Shown in pieces: positions 24,506 to 37,346 of a stretch of 64,000 bases of DNA. The stretch is from NCBI RefSeq assembly GCF_003966265.1, contig NZ_RXNV01000005.1, positions 145,169 to 209,168 on the forward strand. Reading direction: 5' to 3'. Each line of letters begins with the position of its first letter. The first letter of the stretch is position 1. The stretch comes from Shewanella atlantica. Its GTDB lineage: Bacteria > Pseudomonadota > Gammaproteobacteria > Enterobacterales > Shewanellaceae. Made by a program: the position numbers and the translations under genes. The notes beneath the pieces were generated by a model. The model was not told where the DNA came from. It ran no database searches and was given only the letters and a program-made list of their open reading frames with translations.

Positions 24506-26341
24506 ATGCCAACAAGCCAGCTACCCACACCACAACTGCAACACTTCTATATCTCTGAAGAGCAATCGATCTATCTGCTTAAAGCCGATGATGCGCGTAA
24601 GCACAGGGCCTGGATACGTCTGTGTAAGCAACAACTGGGTAAGTTAGGCTACAAAGAGTTGGAGCTCGTTGGTAAAGGCGCTTATGGGTTCGTATTTGCA
24701 GGCATAGACCCCAAGGGCGAGGCTCATGTTTTTAAATTTTCACGAGTCACTCTGCCACAACACGTTCAGGACAGGTTGGAAGAGGAGGCGTTTATGCTTG
24801 CTCAGGTCAAACATCCGAATGTGCCTCCCGCCATCAAGTTTGCCCACGCCGGTAAACAAGGCATCTTGGTCATGGCGAGGGCGCCGGGTGAGGATCTTGA
24901 ACAACTCTGCTTGAAACGAGGCGCACTGCCTGTTGCCATGGTTATGAATATCGCCAGACAACTTGCCAATATTCTGCAATACCTGCACCACGGTCGTCCT
25001 TTGGTACATGGCGATATAAAGCCATCCAACTTAGTCTACGACATAAAGACCAATCACCTTTCACTTATTGATTGGGGCTCGGCGGTATTTGCCCAGCGAG
25101 ACGCTCTGGGTAACCCGGTCAATGGAAATGTGATGGACCTGCTCTCTAATGATCAGCAGCATACTAACGCCAGAATGGGCGATGTCTATTTTATTGGAGA
25201 GGAACAACTAAATGGCTCCCTCTCCAGTACCCGATTCGATGAACAGGGTGTCGCAGCAACCTTATATGCCATAGCATCTGGCCAGGCGAGTCGTTTCGGC
25301 AGCAAGGTGATAACAGCCACCAGCATAGGTTTACCTGTAGAGCTGGCTAAAACCTTAGATGGCATGCTCAGTGATAATCCACAGCAGCGAAATAAAGCCG
25401 GGGACTACTTCCTCAAGAGTATGCTTCATAGCCACCGACTCCACCTGCCCGATATAGTTAAACCACCGCTGATAGGGGATATCCCGATTTGGGAGCTCAC
25501 CCGGGAACGCGATGTAGAGACCGTTATCTATAGCTCCCGGAAATCATTCCTGAAAGAACATAACACGGAAGATCCCATCGAAAAGATGGATGACCTTCAG
25601 TTAGAAAAATATTATCGCAACTTTATGGCGGGAATGGGCGATACAGAGAAAGGTTTTATCGCCGCTGTCGGTCGTATCGGTCAATACTCGATCGTGGGAG
25701 GTCTGGCGATCCACTGGCGAGAAACCGGCGTTTTTGTCGACTCGAATCTGGCCCTGTATCGCGCCGAGGAAAAAGCGGCACTGACTTTAGCGGTCAACAA
25801 CATGGTGACCCTGGCCAGAGGAATAAGAAGGATCGGGGTGTTTAAGGCTTGCTTCTTCAATGCCAGAGATACCTTGCACCTTGAGCGTGATGATACCACA
25901 CAGCCTTTTCATATCGGTCCGGAGCAGCAGTTACCTTTCGAGGTAGGAAGCGTGCCTTCACTGGAAGATAGATCCCGCTTGCACTCTTACTTCGAGGATG
26001 GACGAGACCCTGACGAAAACCTGGAGCTTCCTTCAGAGATAATAAATGAACTGGCATGGATCAATAAGATCCATCATACCGGCTGCATCATCTTCGAAGT
26101 ACTGCCTAACCATATGAAGATCCACAGTTATCTCAGGTTATTAAACCCCAGAAAACAAGCGGCATTCCGTGCCAGCCTCGATAGAATATTGAGTCACGTG
26201 GATAAGATTCAAGGGAAAGGGGTATCGGGCTTTATGAAGTTACCCTACAAAAACACCAGAAAGTTCAGTCATATAGATTGTAAAGAGGAAAACTATTATC
26301 CGAGGAATCCGAAGAACAAGGTCCTAGAACCTAGAACCTAG
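24506..26341 (+). CDS. Eukaryotic-like Ser/Thr protein kinase with unknown C-terminal domain
   Basis: The 611-residue soluble protein has a kinase domain at about residues 45-300: GKGAYGFVFAG (glycine loop), K77 in HVFKF, HGDIKPSNL with catalytic D170 and N175, and LIDWGSA (DWG in place of DFG). The ~300 residues beyond are conserved-looking but unrecognised (NFMAGMGDTEKGF, RKQAAFRASLDRIL) and have no membrane segment. No phosphatase or FHA gene is adjacent. Its stop codon shares CTAG with the convergent fxsA stop. Confidence 0.82.
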   Translation: MPTSQLPTPQLQHFYISEEQSIYLLKADDARKHRAWIRLCKQQLGKLGYKELELVGKGAYGFVFAGIDPKGEAHVFKFSRVTLPQHVQDRLEEEAFMLAQVKHPNVPPAIKFAHAGKQGILVMARAPGEDLEQLCLKRGALPVAMVMNIARQLANILQYLHHGRPLVHGDIKPSNLVYDIKTNHLSLIDWGSAVFAQRDALGNPVNGNVMDLLSNDQQHTNARMGDVYFIGEEQLNGSLSSTRFDEQGVAATLYAIASGQASRFGSKVITATSIGLPVELAKTLDGMLSDNPQQRNKAGDYFLKSMLHSHRLHLPDIVKPPLIGDIPIWELTRERDVETVIYSSRKSFLKEHNTEDPIEKMDDLQLEKYYRNFMAGMGDTEKGFIAAVGRIGQYSIVGGLAIHWRETGVFVDSNLALYRAEEKAALTLAVNNMVTLARGIRRIGVFKACFFNARDTLHLERDDTTQPFHIGPEQQLPFEVGSVPSLEDRSRLHSYFEDGRDPDENLELPSEIINELAWINKIHHTGCIIFEVLPNHMKIHSYLRLLNPRKQAAFRASLDRILSHVDKIQGKGVSGFMKLPYKNTRKFSHIDCKEENYYPRNPKNKVLEPRT

Positions 26342-26907
26342 GTCCTGGGATCTTCTTTATCATCTATCTGATGGCTTTCCGGACGCTTGTCGCTGGGATC
26401 ATGCTTACGCTCAAAATCACCATCGAATGTATCTCCGCCTTCAGGGTTCTGACTCTTACTGTCATCGAATGGTTGATGCCCGCCAAAGGGACCTTGAGCA
26501 CCATTGGCACCGGAACCAAAACCGCCATGAAAACCACCATTATTGACGACTCTCATCTTCATTCGCTTGTAAAGAAAGCCGGCAACCGGGATGCGGGTCA
26601 GGGGAGTCAACAGCAGTAATCCAATGGCATCGGTAACAAAGCCCGGAATAAGTAACAGCAGGCCGGCAACGGCCAGCATCATCCCCTCGACAATCTCCTG
26701 ACCGGGTGCTTCGCCCCGTGCAAGCTTTTGCTGCACCTGCATTAGTGTAGTGATCCCTTGGCTACGAACCAAAGAGACACCGACAATAGCAGTAAAGAAG
26801 ACTAAACCAACGGTGGTCCAGCTCCCGAACGACTCTCCGACACGGATCAGTACATTTAGCTCTATAACCGGAACTAAGATGAAGATAACTAACAGAAAGA
26901 AAAACAC
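26338..26907 (-). CDS. fxsA: FxsA family membrane protein
   Basis: A 189-residue inner-membrane protein of the FxsA family; in E. coli, FxsA overproduction relieves exclusion of phage T7 by the F plasmid. The core reads FFFLLVIFILVPVIELNVLI, then FFTAIVGVSLVRSQG and GLLLLIPGFVTDAIGLLLL, giving three to four membrane segments and a conserved SLVRxQG loop. The C-terminal tail is Gly/Asn-rich and charged. An ATG at 26943 is in frame, but GAGG five bases before the GTG at 26907 and the family N-terminus favour the GTG. It converges on the kinase-like gene with overlapping stops. Confidence 0.88.
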   Translation of the reverse strand: MFFFLLVIFILVPVIELNVLIRVGESFGSWTTVGLVFFTAIVGVSLVRSQGITTLMQVQQKLARGEAPGQEIVEGMMLAVAGLLLLIPGFVTDAIGLLLLTPLTRIPVAGFLYKRMKMRVVNNGGFHGGFGSGANGAQGPFGGHQPFDDSKSQNPEGGDTFDGDFERKHDPSDKRPESHQIDDKEDPRT

Positions 26908-26951
26908 ACTGACCTCACAACTACTAACCAATGAGCAAACCAATTACTCAT

Positions 26952-26985
26952 ATATGAAAACTATTTTATCCAATATGAAAACTAT
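26952..26985. repeat. 13-bp direct repeat upstream of fxsA
   Basis: ATATGAAAACTAT occurs at 26952-26964 and 26973-26985, 21 bp apart (two helical turns), 45-78 bp upstream of the fxsA start. Spacing on one face of the helix suits a regulator that binds as tandem dimers. Confidence 0.5.
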
Positions 26986-27204
26986 ATGGGGCTTTACGGG
27001 TCTATTTTCAAGTAAGCAGCTGGAGTTTAGCTCATATAGTGATTCTGTTTACTTGGATAAGCTCACTATTTTAGCAATGCCTTAATGCAAGCCGATATGA
27101 AAAGACGTAAAGTATGCTCCATAAATAACCACGAACTACCTAAACGAATAGCTCAGGATAGTTTATCGACGCCGGCTTAAGCCAGCTTTAATTTATTAGA
27201 CGAG

Positions 27205-27543
27205 ATGGCAGCAGATACTATGCAAGATGATTTTCTGTTAGTGATGACAACTTGCCCCACTAAAGATTCGGCCACCGAGTTGGCTAAAGCCCTGGTCGAG
27301 GCAAAAATTGCCGCTTGTATACAGATCTCCGCTCCGGTGACTTCAATCTACAGCTGGGAAGATGAGATCTGTGAAGAGAGTGAGTTTAGCTTGCATATCA
27401 AATGCATGGCAGACAACTACTCTGCACTCGAGAATAAGGTAAAGCAGCTGCACCCCTATCAAGTACCTGAACTCATTGCCGTCTCCGTGACCAACGGGTT
27501 ACCCGCATATTTTGATTGGATAAAAGAAACCACAACACCATGA
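27205..27543 (+). CDS. cutA: Divalent-cation tolerance protein CutA
   Basis: The 112-residue CutA1-type protein is a trimeric ferredoxin-like fold implicated in copper/divalent metal tolerance. VMTTCPTKDSATELAKALVEAKIAACIQI, read in parts, SIYSWEDEICEESEFSLHIKC and HPYQVPELIAV are family signatures. Two ATGs (27205, 27220) are possible; neither has a good ribosome-binding site. It precedes dsbD with a 4-bp ATGA overlap, the usual cutA-dsbD order in gammaproteobacteria. Confidence 0.95.
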   Translation: MAADTMQDDFLLVMTTCPTKDSATELAKALVEAKIAACIQISAPVTSIYSWEDEICEESEFSLHIKCMADNYSALENKVKQLHPYQVPELIAVSVTNGLPAYFDWIKETTTP

Positions 27544-29375
27544 AAAAAACACTTACCCTAGCTCTTACACTAGTTTTCTCAACCTTACTTCTGTTATCGC
27601 CTTTGGCACACAGTGAAGGCGTTTTCAGCAGCAGTAAGTTCAGCTTCCTCAAAGATGAACCTAAGCTGATGCCTGTCGATGAAGCCTTCGTTTTCGACTT
27701 CAAGCAGCAAGGTGAACAGCTGAAAGTAAGTTGGGTCATTGCAGACGGCTACTACATGTACCGTGATAAGCTGAAGTTTGAAGCAGACGGCGCGACATTG
27801 GGTGAAATAGCACTCCCTCGCGGCAAGGCGCACACTGATGAATATTTTGGCGAGCAGGAGGTTTACTACTCATACGTTGAGATCCCTATAGCTATCAGAG
27901 AAGCTGTCGAAGGCGGCTCTGTTCACGTTACTTTTATGGGCTGTGCCGAAGGTACATTGTGTTATCCGCCGACCAAGAAAACCGCTTTACTGAGTAAGGT
28001 TGAAGCCAATGATGGCTTACTGAGCGATGAGCTTCCTACAGGTGAAAAACTTGCAAAGGCTCAAGTTAATTCTGAAACCGGCCAAGCTCCTATCACTCAA
28101 CAAGATAGCCTGAGCAATATGTTATCGGGTGACAGTTTGCTCTGGACACTGGTGATCTTCTTCGGCCTGGGGATTGGTCTCGCACTCACCCCTTGTGTCT
28201 TCCCTATGTACCCTATTCTATCCGGGATTATCGTTGGACAAGGAGAAAAGCTCTCAACGGCTAAGGCATTCAGCCTCTCTATGGTCTACGTACAGGGCAT
28301 GGCGATAACCTACTCACTGCTCGGTTTAGTTGTCGCATCGGCCGGTATGAAATATCAGGCAGCCCTGCAACACCCGGCCGTGCTCATCGTATTAGCCGTG
28401 CTCTTCTTCGTATTAAGTTTGTCCATGTTTGGTCTGTACGAACTCAAATTACCGTCCAGCTGGCAGGAGAAGATGAATCGCTTCTCCAACAACCAGAAAG
28501 GCGGCAACGTTGCTGGCGTCTTCATTATGGGGATTATCTCAGGCCTGGTCGCCTCTCCATGTACTACCGCGCCACTGTCCGGTGCCTTGGTATATGTAGC
28601 ACAAACCGGTGATCTGCTACAGGGCTTCCTGGCCCTCTACGTGCTCAGCATGGGTATGGGATTACCGCTACTTATTATAGGTACCTCAGGTGGTAAATTG
28701 TTGCCAAGAGCGGGAAGCTGGATGGATGTTATCAAGACGGTCTTTGGCTTCCTGCTGATCGCCGTATCCATCGTTATGATTGGCAGGATCTGGCCTGACT
28801 TCCTCTCGGATCTACTCTGGTCGATTTGGGGCGTGGTATTGGTCGGATACCTGATGCACCAGAACAAACTCACCGATTTTAACTGGAAGCAAACAGTTCG
28901 CTCTGTTCTGTTGATCCTGATGCTATTAGGTAGCTTCTCATATGGGCTACAAGCCGTGATGACAAAACTTGGCGTTCAGTCACAGACGCAGGTCGCCAGC
29001 GAACAGGCTCATGGACATAAACGCATCAAGTCTGTCGCCGACCTCAAGGCAGAGGTCGAAGCGGCCGCAGCCCAAGGCAAGCCGGTGATGTTAGATCTCT
29101 ATGCCGACTGGTGCGTAGCCTGTAAGGAGTTCGAAGCCATCACCTTTAAGGACCCGGCAGTTCAGGCTCGTTTGGCACAGATAGTATTTCTTCAGGCCGA
29201 CGTCACCAAGAATGATAGCTTAGATATCGAGCTTCTGGAGAGCTACGATGTACTCGGCCTCCCGACCTTACTGATGTTTGATGCCGATGGTGAGCTTCGA
29301 AACGATCTACGCGTCACCGGCTTTATGAAGCCAGACGCCTTCGCAGCCCATTTAGATATCTTACTGAAAAAGTAA
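27540..29375 (+). CDS. dsbD: Thiol:disulfide interchange protein DsbD
   Basis: The 611-residue protein carries electrons from cytoplasmic thioredoxin across the inner membrane to DsbC, CcmG and other periplasmic partners. After a signal peptide, the alpha domain has the Cys pair in GCAEGTLCYPP. The eight-helix beta domain has LTPCVFPMYP and SPCTTAPLSG. The C-terminal gamma thioredoxin domain has DWCVACKEFE. The ATG at 27540 overlaps the cutA stop as ATGA; an ATG eight codons upstream (27516) is less likely. It fits an organism rich in c-type cytochromes. A terminator follows. Confidence 0.97.
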   Translation: MKKTLTLALTLVFSTLLLLSPLAHSEGVFSSSKFSFLKDEPKLMPVDEAFVFDFKQQGEQLKVSWVIADGYYMYRDKLKFEADGATLGEIALPRGKAHTDEYFGEQEVYYSYVEIPIAIREAVEGGSVHVTFMGCAEGTLCYPPTKKTALLSKVEANDGLLSDELPTGEKLAKAQVNSETGQAPITQQDSLSNMLSGDSLLWTLVIFFGLGIGLALTPCVFPMYPILSGIIVGQGEKLSTAKAFSLSMVYVQGMAITYSLLGLVVASAGMKYQAALQHPAVLIVLAVLFFVLSLSMFGLYELKLPSSWQEKMNRFSNNQKGGNVAGVFIMGIISGLVASPCTTAPLSGALVYVAQTGDLLQGFLALYVLSMGMGLPLLIIGTSGGKLLPRAGSWMDVIKTVFGFLLIAVSIVMIGRIWPDFLSDLLWSIWGVVLVGYLMHQNKLTDFNWKQTVRSVLLILMLLGSFSYGLQAVMTKLGVQSQTQVASEQAHGHKRIKSVADLKAEVEAAAAQGKPVMLDLYADWCVACKEFEAITFKDPAVQARLAQIVFLQADVTKNDSLDIELLESYDVLGLPTLLMFDADGELRNDLRVTGFMKPDAFAAHLDILLKK

Positions 29376-29400
29376 ACCGCTTAGATACGCACAAAAATCA

Positions 29401-29440
29401 AGACCTGCGCTTCAACAGAATCGCAGGTCTTCTTATTTCT
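29401..29440 (+). terminator. Rho-independent terminator after dsbD
   Basis: AGACCTGCG and CGCAGGTCT form a 9-bp stem, followed by TCTTATTTCT. Confidence 0.88.
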
Positions 29441-29588
29441 CCCCCCTTTATCGCGACAAGTCAGGCCACTCTCCGATTGCTCCCTAGCGTACAAATCCAA
29501 TTTATCAAATCATTTTTTATTTTTAATATAAAGTTAAACAAACTCTTATACAATATGAGGTAGTTACCCTTATACCATCAGGAGAGAC

Positions 29589-31214
29589 ATGGAACCCGCC
29601 ATCCTTATCACCACCTTAGCTTGCGGTATGTTAGTCAGCCGAGTAGGACTACCGCCTCTTATCGGCTATCTCGTAGCGGGTTTTGTACTGTTTTTGTTCG
29701 GCATCGATGAATCGAGTCTTCCTCTTCTGGAGCAGTTGGCAGAGCTTGGCGTCACCTTACTTCTGTTTGCCATCGGCCTTAAATTAGATATCCGAAGTTT
29801 ATTCAAAGCCGAAGTCTGGGCAGGTTCCAGCCTGCATCTGATGGGCTCTATGCTGTTCTTTATCCCACTACTCAAGCTGCTTGGAATATTGGGGCTGGAA
29901 CAACTCACAGGTCTCGATCTTAATCAATTAGCCCTGCTGGCCTTTGCACTCAGCTTCTCCAGTACGATTTTTGCCGTCAAGATATTGGAAGATAAGGGTG
30001 ATATGCAATCACTCTATGGCCGCGTCGCGATCGGTATCTTGATCATGCAGGATATCTTTGCGGTGGCTTTCCTGACCATATCGAAAGGTGATATTCCTTC
30101 TGTCTGGGCCTTAGGATTATTACTGTTGCCATTTGCCAGACCACTTATCTATCGTGTCTTCGACCGTGTCGGTCATGGTGAGCTTCTGGTGTTGTTCGGA
30201 TTAGTGATGGCGCTGGTATTAGGTGCCTGGCTATTCGAGGCTGTCGGTCTTAAGCCCGATTTAGGCGCGCTGATTATCGGCATTTTATTAGCGGGTCACT
30301 CAAAATCTTCGGAGCTGGCAAAGTCGCTGTTCTATTTCAAAGAGCTCTTCCTGGTAGCTTTCTTCTTAACGGTTGGCCTCAATGGACTGCCTAGCTTTTC
30401 AGACATAGGTTTAGCCAGCCTGTTAGTGTTAGTGGTCCCTGTTAAGGTCGCCCTGTTCCTCTACCTGTTAACCCACTTTAAACTGCGCTCCCGTACCTCG
30501 CTGATGACCTCATTTAGTCTGGGCAACTACAGTGAGTTTGGCTTAATTGTCGCGGCCGTCGCCACGAGCAAAGGCTGGCTACCTTCGCAATGGATGGTAA
30601 TTTTGGCCGTAGCCTTGAGTATCAGCTTCCTCTTTTCTGCGCCATTAAATGCCGCATCAAACAGGCTGTATATAAAGATGCAGGGGCGATTAAAACGACT
30701 CGAGAAATACCCGCCACATCCGGAGGATAGGCAGATCAATGTAGGCAATCCAAGGTTCCTGATTTTGGGTATGGGACGGATCGGTAGCGGGGCCTACGAT
30801 GAGCTGAAAAGTAAATTTGACGGCGAGATCCTGGGGGTTGAACACAAACAAGATCTCGTTGACTACCACAAAGAACATGGACGACATGTGGTTCAGGGAG
30901 ATGCATCTGATACCGACTTCTGGGAGAAGCTTGAGCATGCCCCGAATCTGGAGCTGGTGTTACTTGCTATGCCCCATCATATTGGTAATCAATTTGCTGT
31001 TGAGCAACTACAGAGACTCAACTATAAAGGCAAAATGAGTGCGATAGTCCAATACGCTGAAGATGCAGAATCTCTTAAATCAACGGGTGTTCATTGTGTC
31101 TATAACCTCTATGAAGCGGCGGGTGCTGGTTTTGTCGACCATGTGGTTAATGATCTCCTCCCGGACTCCCATGTGGCACGCTCTAATGCCGAAGAGATGA
31201 AAACCAAAGGTTAG
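29589..31214 (+). CDS. Kef/YbaL-type cation:proton antiporter
   Basis: A 541-residue CPA2 transporter. About twelve membrane segments occupy residues 1-365 (for example PPLIGYLVAGFVLFLFGID and SFSSTIFAVKILEDKGD). A TrkA-N/RCK nucleotide-binding domain starts at about residue 390 with FLILGMGRIGSGAYDEL, then GVEHKQDLVDYH and QGDASDTDFWEKL. By family it exchanges potassium or sodium for protons under ligand control. No KefF/KefG partner is adjacent, which speaks against a glutathione-gated KefB/KefC. AGGAG four bases before the ATG supports the start. Confidence 0.88.
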   Translation: MEPAILITTLACGMLVSRVGLPPLIGYLVAGFVLFLFGIDESSLPLLEQLAELGVTLLLFAIGLKLDIRSLFKAEVWAGSSLHLMGSMLFFIPLLKLLGILGLEQLTGLDLNQLALLAFALSFSSTIFAVKILEDKGDMQSLYGRVAIGILIMQDIFAVAFLTISKGDIPSVWALGLLLLPFARPLIYRVFDRVGHGELLVLFGLVMALVLGAWLFEAVGLKPDLGALIIGILLAGHSKSSELAKSLFYFKELFLVAFFLTVGLNGLPSFSDIGLASLLVLVVPVKVALFLYLLTHFKLRSRTSLMTSFSLGNYSEFGLIVAAVATSKGWLPSQWMVILAVALSISFLFSAPLNAASNRLYIKMQGRLKRLEKYPPHPEDRQINVGNPRFLILGMGRIGSGAYDELKSKFDGEILGVEHKQDLVDYHKEHGRHVVQGDASDTDFWEKLEHAPNLELVLLAMPHHIGNQFAVEQLQRLNYKGKMSAIVQYAEDAESLKSTGVHCVYNLYEAAGAGFVDHVVNDLLPDSHVARSNAEEMKTKG

Positions 31215-31261
31215 TTAAAGGTAGATTGTATACATTATCCTGACAATCTAGTATTGTATTT

Positions 31262-31281
31262 CCCATCCTACGTAAGATGGG
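31262..31281. promoter_or_regulatory. 20-bp near-perfect palindrome before the galactoside cluster
   Basis: CCCATCCTACGTAAGATGGG is symmetric apart from one base pair and ends 12 bp before the first ATG of the PD40 gene. No T-run follows, so an operator is more likely than a terminator. Confidence 0.5.
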
Positions 31282-31293
31282 AAAAACAATACT

Positions 31294-32331
31294 ATGATGA
31301 CCCCTACAGCAAACAGCCACCTAAACCCAACCTTGAGCAAACAACACAGGCGGCTGAGGCGTAATAAGCCAGCCAAGTTGATAAGCCTGCTCAGGCTGTC
31401 ACCTCTTCCGTTGCTGGCTTCGATAATCGCTATGCCCTCTTTGGCTGACGGCTACGATATTTGGCTTTATCCCCTGCACTTCGATGCTATTAATGCCAGC
31501 TGGCAGCTCGGAGAAGCTAGAGCCGTCACGGATCGAGACGGCTATGACAATCAACCTGCCTTCACACCTGACAGTCAAGCCATACTGTTTTCATCAGACA
31601 GAGGTGGTACTCACCAGGATATCTATCAATATTGGATTAATGACAAGCATCAGGATGACGATGGCAAGGTTGCTCTCCAACTAACCCAAATTACCGACAC
31701 AAAAGGCGAGAGTGAGTATTCTCCCCAGCCCACACCAAATGGCACTCGTTATGTCGTCGAACAAGGCGTACCACATCAGAGTGTCTGGATAGAGGAGACG
31801 GGCACAGCCAGAAAACGCGCCATCAATAGCATGATCCCCAGCGGTTATTATGCTCACCACCCTGAGGTCGGCACACTTATTTGGGCGCGATACGCCTATA
31901 GCCTCTACTTCGAACCCTTGGGAGAGGTTGCTGATGAACGGCACTTTGTCGTCGCGAATGCCGGTCGTAGTATTCATGCAATTCCAAACGAGCAGGCTTT
32001 CAGTTATCTGCATAAACAACCCGATGGCGAGAGGGTTATTAAGCGGTTTGCTCCCGGCTCAGGTAGTCACACCCACTTGATATCCGTGGGACGCAGTAGC
32101 GAAGATTATGGTTGGAGCGGCAATGGTTGGATCTTCAATATTGATGCTAACCGGCTCAGAGCCTGGCCTTCCTCATCTAAAACAACTCACACAGACCAGA
32201 CTCTTCGGTGGCAAAGTGCTCGGTGGCAGACGGTTACTCAACTTGAGCCCCCGACACAGGCTCACCATAGCCCTTCCCGGATAGCTATCAGTCCCGATAA
32301 TCGTCATCTTGCCATCGTGTGGGCAAGGTAA
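31294..32331 (+). CDS. Exported TolB/PD40-type beta-propeller protein
   Basis: The 345-residue protein has a long basic N-region and a hydrophobic stretch ending in PSLA before DGYDIWLYPL, consistent with export. PD40 motifs recur: YDNQPAFTPDSQAILFSSDRGG, GESEYSPQPTPNGTRYVV and HSPSRIAISPDNRHLAIVW (given in parts of the chain). Such propellers bind oligosaccharides, peptides or partner proteins. It lies 49 bp upstream of the beta-galactosidase start in the same direction, so a role in galactoside binding is possible. Confidence 0.7.
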   Translation: MMTPTANSHLNPTLSKQHRRLRRNKPAKLISLLRLSPLPLLASIIAMPSLADGYDIWLYPLHFDAINASWQLGEARAVTDRDGYDNQPAFTPDSQAILFSSDRGGTHQDIYQYWINDKHQDDDGKVALQLTQITDTKGESEYSPQPTPNGTRYVVEQGVPHQSVWIEETGTARKRAINSMIPSGYYAHHPEVGTLIWARYAYSLYFEPLGEVADERHFVVANAGRSIHAIPNEQAFSYLHKQPDGERVIKRFAPGSGSHTHLISVGRSSEDYGWSGNGWIFNIDANRLRAWPSSSKTTHTDQTLRWQSARWQTVTQLEPPTQAHHSPSRIAISPDNRHLAIVWAR

Positions 32332-32335
32332 TTAA

Positions 32336-35560
<3,225 letters not shown>

Positions 35561-35664
35561 TACCTATCGCTATCCCCCCCGCTCCGATTAGTAACTAAAA
35601 TTCAGCAGTGTGCCGTCGCTGATTACGTATTGAAAAATGATAATAAAAAAGACAAGGAATCAAG

Positions 35665-37089
35665 ATGGAACAGATAGTTCAACTCGCCATATTTTTTGGC
35701 TTAACGGCAACGGTGGGGTTAATCACCTACCTCAAGTGCCGTAATATCAAACGCGATAACAGCGACAGCAGAGACTACTTCCTTGCCGGCGGAGGCTTGA
35801 GCTGGGTCGTGGTTGCCGGCTCCCTGATGATGACCAATATCAGCGCCGAGCAGATTGTCGGAATGAACGGCGCACAGGCTCTGCTCGTTGCCTGGTGGGA
35901 GATAGCCGCCGCCGTTGGACTGATTATTTTGGCTAAATGGCTTATCCCTATCTATTACAAATATAACTGCACCACCACCACAGAACTACTTGAGCGCAAA
36001 TATAATGACAAGGGCATTCGCGCCATGGTCTCGGTGCTCTTTATGCTTGGATATGCCTTTATATTACTCCCCGTCGTTCTGTATACCGGCTCGCTGTTTA
36101 TGAAGTCTATGTTTGGCCTACAGATATCTGTCACTCTGTTGGCGATTATCTTTGCCGTTGTAGGGGCTGTTTACGCCATTTTCGGTGGTCTTAGAGCGAT
36201 CGCGATCTCCGATAGCTTAAATGGGGTAGGGCTTATCTTGATGGGTATCGTGGTCTCATTTCTCGCCATGAACGCCGTTAACTGGGATCTTTCCGGCGTC
36301 CCTATCGAACGCATCACCTTGATTGGCGATGATCAATCTGATATTCCCTGGCACACATTATTAACCGGAATGATCTTCATTCAGATATTCTACTGGGGAA
36401 CCAATATGGTAATAACCCAGAGAGCACTGGCGGCAAAGTCGGTGAGAGAAGCACAGAAAGGGCTATATGCCGCCGTTATCATGAAACTTATCGTGCCCAT
36501 CATAGTGGTGCTGCCCGGTATCGTGGCCTTCAAGTTGTATGGCGATGTTGGCGATGTGGCTTATGGCAGGTTGGTGGGTGACATTCTTCCACCTTGGCTA
36601 TCCGGCGCCTTCGCTGCCGTGATTGCCGGGGCTGTTTTGAGCTCATTTAACTCTTGTTTGAACTCGGCTGCCGCACTGTATACCTGCGATATTCACCAAA
36701 ACTATGTTAACCCCGATACCGATGTTCGTAAGATAGGGACTCGGGTCGCGCTGGTTTTCACCTTAATCTCGGTGGGATTGGTGCCCATTTTCGCTAAATC
36801 TGAGAGCATTATCTCTTTGCTGCAACAGCTTAACGGCCTCTATTCCATGCCGGTTCTGGCGGCATTTATCTGCGCGCTGGCCTTCAAAAATGTACATGCT
36901 AATGCCATCAAGTTAGGCCTTATCTTCGGCGTGCTGACCTATGCCATCTTTACCTTCATATGGAGTCCATTCCACTTTATTCATATGATGGCAATTACCC
37001 TTGCAGCTACGATTATGGTCACCTTACTGTTAAGCAAGTTTGTCTTTACGGACCGAAAGGTTCCACAATTAGCGGCCGCCGAAAGTTAG
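35665..37089 (+). CDS. Sodium:solute symporter (SSS family), probable galactose/glucose uptake
   Basis: A 474-residue inner-membrane SSS/SGLT protein with 12-14 membrane segments. Characteristic stretches are FLAGGGLSWVVVAGSLMMTNIS, GVLTYAIFTFIW and FGGLRAIAISDSLNG; AGAVLSSFNSCLNSAAAL matches the conserved SSS segment. By analogy with SGLT and by position between beta-galactosidase and galK, galactose (or glucose) is the likely substrate. AAGGA before the ATG supports the start. The gap after lacZ is only about 100 bp. Confidence 0.9.
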   Translation: MEQIVQLAIFFGLTATVGLITYLKCRNIKRDNSDSRDYFLAGGGLSWVVVAGSLMMTNISAEQIVGMNGAQALLVAWWEIAAAVGLIILAKWLIPIYYKYNCTTTTELLERKYNDKGIRAMVSVLFMLGYAFILLPVVLYTGSLFMKSMFGLQISVTLLAIIFAVVGAVYAIFGGLRAIAISDSLNGVGLILMGIVVSFLAMNAVNWDLSGVPIERITLIGDDQSDIPWHTLLTGMIFIQIFYWGTNMVITQRALAAKSVREAQKGLYAAVIMKLIVPIIVVLPGIVAFKLYGDVGDVAYGRLVGDILPPWLSGAFAAVIAGAVLSSFNSCLNSAAALYTCDIHQNYVNPDTDVRKIGTRVALVFTLISVGLVPIFAKSESIISLLQQLNGLYSMPVLAAFICALAFKNVHANAIKLGLIFGVLTYAIFTFIWSPFHFIHMMAITLAATIMVTLLLSKFVFTDRKVPQLAAAES

Positions 37090-37096
37090 TCAAATG

Positions 37097-37130
37097 TAAA
37101 AAGAGCGTTCGTTTTGTGTATCGTTCGCTC
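37097..37130 (+). terminator. Imperfect hairpin after the symporter gene
   Basis: AGAGCG and CGCTCT enclose a 20-nt region with a TTCG/CGTT mismatch, followed by AATTTC. It may be a weak terminator separating the symporter from galK, which has its own 257-bp leader. Confidence 0.35.
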
Positions 37131-37346
37131 TAATTTCATTAGATTTTATTATCAAACTAAGAAATTCAACCCCAACTCCAGATACAAACGAAAAAAATAG
37201 ATTAACTCTGTAAAAACTGAGTTACAGCCTGAGTTAAGTCGTGATATAACGATAAATACCTATCGGTATATACAGTCGAAAACTAACGCAACCGGCAAAC
37301 CTGTCACAGGCAATATCATTTTTTATTTATAGAGAAACGTAAAAAC

